DNA of 64,000 nucleotides from contig JAZUMK010000005.1 of NCBI GenBank assembly GCA_045603585.1, positions 58,601 to 122,600 of the forward strand, in the 5' to 3' direction. Positions 60,373-64,000 of the stretch are shown here, one piece after another; the first letter of the stretch is position 1; the number at the start of each line of letters is the position of its first letter. This DNA comes from SFEL01 sp045603585 (GTDB lineage: Bacteria; Bacillota; Clostridia; Christensenellales; CAG-138). The notes beneath the pieces were generated by a model. The model made no database searches and had not been told where the DNA came from. It saw only the letters and a list, made by a program, of their open reading frames with translations. The position numbers and the translations under genes were made by a program.

Positions 60373-62895
60373 TTAGCAGAACAGTCCGCTTATAAGGTAT
60401 ACCGCAAGGGAAACCACATAGGCCGCAGCCAGCTGATAGCATATGGCAAAGGCAGTCCACTTGCGGCTGTTAAGCTCCCTTCGCATGGTGGCCACCGCCG
60501 CCATGCAGGGGGTATACAGCAGCACAAACACTAAAAATGCATATGCTGAGCGGGCGGTAAATATGCCGGACAGCGCGCCCTGTACAGCACCGCCTCCTGC
60601 GCTGAGGGAAAAGCCGCAGAACATGGCGAGGCTGGATACCACCACTTCCTTGGCAACAAAGCCTGTCAGCAGCGCAACAGCCGCCTGCCAGCTGCCAAAG
60701 CCCATGGGGGTAAATACAGGGGCGATGGCTCCGCCGATAATGCCGAGAATGCTCTGATGGGGGTCGGCAGTCATGGCAAGGGACATATCAAAGCTCTGCA
60801 GGAACCACAGCACAACGCTCATGGCAAATATTATGGTGCCTGCCTTTTCTATAAAGTGGCTGACCCTCTCCCAAACATGAGTGAATACATTCTTTGCCGC
60901 AGGCATGCGGTATGCGGGCAGCTCTATCATGAAGGAAGCATCGTTATCCGTAAACAGAGTCTTGCGGAAAAGGTATCCGGACAGTATGCCGACCACTATG
61001 CCCAGCACATACAGGCTAAGTATTACCAGCATCCTGCCCTTTGCAAAGAATGCGCCTGCGATAAGGCCGTATACCGGCAATTTTGCGGAGCAGCTCATAA
61101 AGGGCAGCAGCAGTATGGTCATCCGCTTGTCTTTGTCGTTTTCCATTGTGCGCGCGCCCATTGTGGCGGGCACAGTACAGCCAAAGCCCATCAGCAGAGG
61201 AATAAAGCTCTTGCCGGAAAGGCCAAACCTTCGCATTGGCTTATCCATGATGAAGGCTATGCGGCTCATATAGCCGCTGTCTTCCAAAATGGAAAGGAAG
61301 AAGAACAGTATGGCTATCTGGGGCAGGAAGGTAAGCACGCCGCCGACACCTGTGATTATGCCGTCGCACACAAGGCTGACAAGCCAGGGCATTGCCCCTG
61401 CGCCCTCCATTGCGGCACGGACGTACGGCGAGAATACCTCATCCACAAACAGACTTACCAGATCCGACAGCCATGCGCCCACGGTTCCGAAGGTAAGGGC
61501 AAATATGCACAGCATTATGCCTATGAATATGGGCAGCGCCCATATCCTATGGGTAAGCACCCTGTCTATCTTATCCGAAAGAGTGGGTTGGTCCGGCTCC
61601 TGTCCTCTCCTAAGAGCCATGGAGCATACTTTTGTAACGTATCTGTACCTTGCGTCTGCGATCATGCTTTCGCTGTCGCCCAGAGGAACGGATGCGGAAT
61701 ATTCCTCCACGACGCTGTCCACCTGCCGCTGTATATCCTCAGGCAAAGCAAGCTCACGGCGGGTCTCCACATCCCCCTCCATAAGCTTCATTTCGGCCCA
61801 GTGTACAGGCAGGCCCGCCTTCTCGGCGTATTCATCCACAAGGTCGCCTATGCGGTGATGTATTGAATGGGTATAGCCGTTATAAATATCGTCGGGCTCA
61901 ATGTTGAAACCCTCGTGATACTGGGCATGGGTTGCATGAATTATCCGCTGAAGGTTGTTTATTAGCTCATCAATGCCTATGCCTGTGCGGGCTGAAATGG
62001 GCACCACCGGCACGCCAAGCTCCAGAGACAGCTTTTTAAAATCTATCCTGTCTCCCCGCTTTTCCACCTCGTCCATCATATTCAGGGCAATTATCATGGG
62101 CCGCTCCAGCTCCATCAGCTGAACGGTAAGGTAAAGATTGCGCTCAAGGTTTGTGCCGTCCACTATATTGACGATGGCTTCGGGCTTTTCCCCGGTAATA
62201 TACCTTCGGGCCACCATCTCCTCCATGGAATAGGGAGAAAGCGAATATATGCCGGGCAGATCCACCAGCACCATATCGTGATTATGGGTGCAGAGAGCGG
62301 TATTCTTTATGCGTCCTTCTTTCTTTTCCACGGTGACGCCGGGCCAGTTGCCAACGTATTCCCTGCTGCCTGTCATGGCATTGAACAGCGTGGTTTTGCC
62401 GCTGTTGGGATTGCCTACCAGGGCTATGCGAACTGTGCCGGAAAGCTCATCATCATCTCCGCAGAGACCGCAGCCCGCCTTGCAGTTTTCGCAGCTCTGA
62501 GGACAGCTCTGCTTCTGCAGGATAAATTCGGTAAGCATTGCGGCCCGCTTGTGATGCTCCCTGTCCTCATCGGGGGAATGGGACAGCGCCTTATTGGCCT
62601 TAAGCTCCAGCTCCCGCTGGGCGGTGACCATCTCTGCCCGCATCACCTTTGCTTCCTCATCGGAAAGCAGCTGTATGCTCTTTGCATCCTCGCGGCGCAG
62701 CGAAAGGGTATATCCCCTGAGGGACACTTCGAGAGGGTCGCCCATGGGTGCGGCCTTGACTATGCGTATATGCGTGCCGGGAGTTATGCCCATATCCACT
62801 ATGCGCCTGCGGCGGGCATTATCGGCGTCCACGATTTTTACATATCCGCTTTCGCCTATTTTAAGATCTCCCAGAGTAAATATCTTTTGGTTCAC
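60373..62895 (-). CDS. feoB: FeoA-FeoB fusion, ferrous iron transporter
   Basis: An 840-residue protein. Residues 1-77 form a FeoA-type SH3 domain. Residues 131-145 form a Cys-rich linker (CPQSCENCKAGCGLC). The G domain starts near 155 (GNPNSGKTTL, VDLPG, NMMDE), and about eleven membrane helices with two Gate regions follow. It imports Fe(II) driven by the G domain. The start is a GTG seven bases from AGGAGG. Two inverted repeats upstream may bind an iron-responsive repressor. Confidence 0.94.
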   Translation of the reverse strand: MNQKIFTLGDLKIGESGYVKIVDADNARRRRIVDMGITPGTHIRIVKAAPMGDPLEVSLRGYTLSLRREDAKSIQLLSDEEAKVMRAEMVTAQRELELKANKALSHSPDEDREHHKRAAMLTEFILQKQSCPQSCENCKAGCGLCGDDDELSGTVRIALVGNPNSGKTTLFNAMTGSREYVGNWPGVTVEKKEGRIKNTALCTHNHDMVLVDLPGIYSLSPYSMEEMVARRYITGEKPEAIVNIVDGTNLERNLYLTVQLMELERPMIIALNMMDEVEKRGDRIDFKKLSLELGVPVVPISARTGIGIDELINNLQRIIHATHAQYHEGFNIEPDDIYNGYTHSIHHRIGDLVDEYAEKAGLPVHWAEMKLMEGDVETRRELALPEDIQRQVDSVVEEYSASVPLGDSESMIADARYRYVTKVCSMALRRGQEPDQPTLSDKIDRVLTHRIWALPIFIGIMLCIFALTFGTVGAWLSDLVSLFVDEVFSPYVRAAMEGAGAMPWLVSLVCDGIITGVGGVLTFLPQIAILFFFLSILEDSGYMSRIAFIMDKPMRRFGLSGKSFIPLLMGFGCTVPATMGARTMENDKDKRMTILLLPFMSCSAKLPVYGLIAGAFFAKGRMLVILSLYVLGIVVGILSGYLFRKTLFTDNDASFMIELPAYRMPAAKNVFTHVWERVSHFIEKAGTIIFAMSVVLWFLQSFDMSLAMTADPHQSILGIIGGAIAPVFTPMGFGSWQAAVALLTGFVAKEVVVSSLAMFCGFSLSAGGGAVQGALSGIFTARSAYAFLVFVLLYTPCMAAVATMRRELNSRKWTAFAICYQLAAAYVVSLAVYLISGLFC

Positions 62896-62910
62896 GTGCT
62901 TTCCTCCTCT

Positions 62911-62945
62911 GATTAGCCATAACTAACCATTACATATCATGATAT
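62911..62945. promoter_or_regulatory. two inverted repeats upstream of feoB (operator candidates)
   Basis: TTAG-N6-CTAA at 62913-62926, a DtxR/IdeR/MntR-like pattern, followed by the perfect palindrome ATATCATGATAT at 62934-62945. Both lie 18-50 bases upstream of the feoB start. Confidence 0.45.
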
Positions 62946-63004
62946 TATTTTATGCCCATTATGTCAACACATCGGGCATTATGGCGTATTTTATCCCCGC
63001 AGCC

Positions 63005-63033
63005 TTGAAGTTTTGACGGAATAGCCGTATAAT
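63005..63033 (+). promoter_or_regulatory. SigA-type promoter of the YwlG-family gene
   Basis: TTGAAG (63005-63010), 17-base spacer, TATAAT (63028-63033). The leader is about 38 bases. Confidence 0.6.
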
Positions 63034-63078
63034 CAAATCCGGTAAATACTATATTTAAGCCGATAAGGAGACCATATA

Positions 63079-63621
63079 ATGGATAAAATAAGAGAACAGG
63101 TTGCCGCCGCGCTGGACGAGCTTTTTGCTGCGGCCGATACCCTCAAAAAAGGCGACATACTTGTAATAGGCTGCTCCACCAGCGAAATAGTGGGCAAATG
63201 CATCGGCACCGGCTCCTCCGAGGATGCGGCAAAGGCAGTTATGGATGCTGTGCTTCCCCGCATAAAGGAAAAGGGCCTGTATCTTGCAGTACAGTGCTGC
63301 GAGCACCTTAACCGTTCCCTGGTGGTGGAGCGCGAATGCATGGAAAAATACGACCTGCAGCAGGTATGGGTAAAGCCCCAGCTTCACGCAGGCGGCGCAT
63401 TTGCCATGCAGGCGGTCAGCCGCTTTGAGGATCATGTAATGGTGGAGGATCTCCGCGCCCGCGCCTCCGCAGGCATTGACATCGGCGGAACTTTTATAGG
63501 TATGCATATGCATCCCGTGGTTGTTCCTATACATGCTGTTACCCGCCATATAGGCGAGGCCAATATCACCATGGCCCGCACAAGGCCAAAATACGTTGGC
63601 GGCCCCAGAGCAGCTTATTGA
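63079..63621 (+). CDS. TIGR01440/UPF0340 family protein (YwlG-like)
   Basis: A 180-residue protein with the family segments ILVIGCSTSEIVGKCIGTGSS, AVQCCEHLNRSLVVERE and GIDIGGTFIGMHMHPVVVPI. Its function is not known; the fold resembles aminoglycoside 3-N-acetyltransferase-like families by database tradition. AAGGAG stands eight bases before the ATG. It is divergent from feoB and has its own promoter. Confidence 0.9.
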   Translation: MDKIREQVAAALDELFAAADTLKKGDILVIGCSTSEIVGKCIGTGSSEDAAKAVMDAVLPRIKEKGLYLAVQCCEHLNRSLVVERECMEKYDLQQVWVKPQLHAGGAFAMQAVSRFEDHVMVEDLRARASAGIDIGGTFIGMHMHPVVVPIHAVTRHIGEANITMARTRPKYVGGPRAAY

Positions 63622-63665
63622 TTAAACAGCAGCCCTTCATCTTGGCTGTAAAAAATGAAAAAGTA

Positions 63666-63720
63666 TCCATACAATAAGCGTTTATCAAAAAAAATCAGTT
63701 GTAAAAAACTTTTGTATGGA
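63666..63720. repeat. inverted repeat around the promoter of the structured RNA
   Basis: TCCATACAA (63666-63674) and its exact complement TTGTATGGA (63712-63720), 37 bases apart. The right arm ends one base before the -10 element and so overlaps the spacer. This could be an operator for the RNA gene. Confidence 0.45.
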
Positions 63721-63727
63721 GTATAAT
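63699..63727 (+). promoter_or_regulatory. SigA-type promoter of the structured RNA
   Basis: TTGTAA (63699-63704), 17-base spacer, TATAAT (63722-63727). The predicted +1 is at 63734-63736, a few bases before the first helix of the RNA. Confidence 0.7.
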
Positions 63728-63733
63728 TGGCCT

Positions 63734-63965
63734 TGGTATCCGGGTTGTCGGGTCTGTGGTTGAAAGTCGATGCCAGTCGCAGGCAAAACGATCCACATAA
63801 GCAGATGCAAAGTCATCCGTGAGCATGGTGCGGCTTAGATGTAAGTCCGTCCGGGCATAAGCCCGAGAGGAGCAGTAGTGGGCGGCGTAATTGCCTAGTA
63901 GCGAACCTTCCAGGCGGCGAGTGTGGGGGCAAAGACCAGGTCAGCCGAGTAACCGGGATCACTAA
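63734..63965 (+). ncRNA. structured noncoding RNA, probably raiA-motif class
   Basis: About 230 bases with no protein frame of interest but clear RNA structure. The ends pair: ATCCGGGTT (63738-63746) with AACCGGGAT (63951-63959), eight pairs and one mismatch. An internal hairpin CGGGC-ATAA-GCCCG lies near 63853-63866. A dedicated promoter stands at the 5' end. Length, closing helix, spore-forming host and the general look suggest the raiA-motif RNA; deletion of that RNA in Clostridium is reported to affect sporulation and aggregation. It is not a T-box, SRP RNA, RNase P RNA or tmRNA by their conserved blocks. A covariance-model search would decide the class. Confidence 0.65.
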
Positions 63966-63997
63966 ATAATTTATTTTACAAGGGGATTTTAAACAAG

Positions 63998-64000
63998 ATG
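63998..64000 (+). CDS. start codon of a gene that runs off the right edge (partial)
   Basis: An ATG is the last codon of the window, with AAGGGG about twelve bases upstream. It lies 33 bases after the structured RNA, so the RNA may be the leader of this gene or an independent transcript. Nothing can be said about the product. Confidence 0.3.

Noticed and set aside
63734..63965. T-box, SRP RNA, RNase P RNA, tmRNA or group II intron for the structured RNA
   Set aside because: The conserved blocks of each were looked for and are absent: no GGGTGGNACCGCG, no GGAAGGAAGCAG loop, no GAGGAAAGTCC, no tmRNA ends and no domain V hairpin. One stretch (CCAGGTCAG) resembles SRP by chance only.

Overview
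The window reads as a contiguous piece of chromosome from an endospore-forming, anaerobic-type member of the Bacillota (class Clostridia). The support is a complete germinant-receptor operon (gerAA-AB-AC), SpoIIID, YunB, YqfC and YqfD, a SpoVB/YtgP-type flippase, pyruvate phosphate dikinase, the cdaA-ybbR pair, and the order phoH-ybeY-cdd-era. I cannot place the genus. Order Christensenellales or a relative is a guess from gene style only. No rRNA, tRNA, CRISPR array, insertion sequence or prophage was seen. Coding density is high and there is no gene-free stretch over 300 bases except the one filled by a structured RNA at the right end.

Layout, left to right. 1-39: 5' end of a leftward gene, possibly an MFS transporter. 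190-4662: acyltransferase, a lipoprotein-like gene, and a VanRS-like two-component system. 4802-9140: leftward operon recD2-comF-tcdA-MBL hydrolase. 9333-10625: HtrA protease. 10767-16641: leftward operon cdaA-ybbR-FAD oxidoreductase-PQQ propeller-lipoprotein. 16872-21359: a small hypothetical gene and gerAA-AB-AC plus a 53-residue gene that looks like a germinant-receptor D subunit. 21478-26164: PBP1A-uracil DNA glycosylase-SH3 protein. 26363-27955: yunB and a second peptidoglycan-binding protein. 28015-31522: MarR regulator, spoIIID and ppdK. 31713-38959: recO, a 41-residue YqzL on the opposite strand, then the yqfC-yqfD-phoH-HD hydrolase-ybeY-cdd-era-cyclase run. 39054-46885: transglutaminase lipoprotein, asparaginase, MFS transporter, an XRE/LiaF-like fusion, a VanW protein, GDPD and an integral membrane protein. 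46882-53649: TGS-domain nucleoside kinase, flippase, MazG, HU, ispDF and rqcP. 53749-60008: foldase, mfd, pth and hpf. 60205-62895: a FeoA-FeoB fusion and its Cys-rich partner. 63079-63621: YwlG family. 63734-63965: a structured RNA, probably of the raiA-motif class, followed by the first codon of another gene.

Functional themes. Spore formation and germination are spread over several separate transcription units. Cyclic di-AMP synthesis (CdaA with its YbbR regulator) and a likely cyclic di-AMP phosphodiesterase (short PgpH-like HD protein) lie in the same 20 kb. Cell-wall genes include PBP1A, two SH3/peptidoglycan-binding proteins, a VanW protein, a lipid flippase and a VanRS-like system. 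DNA repair genes include recD2, recO, mfd and a UDG that lacks the usual iron-sulfur ligands.

Promoters here often carry an extended -10 (TGATATAAT or TGGTATAAT). In two cases the -10 sits six bases before the start codon, which predicts leaderless mRNAs. Many track-style ORFs open upstream of the real starts. I moved starts to the codon with a good ribosome binding site and say so where it matters.
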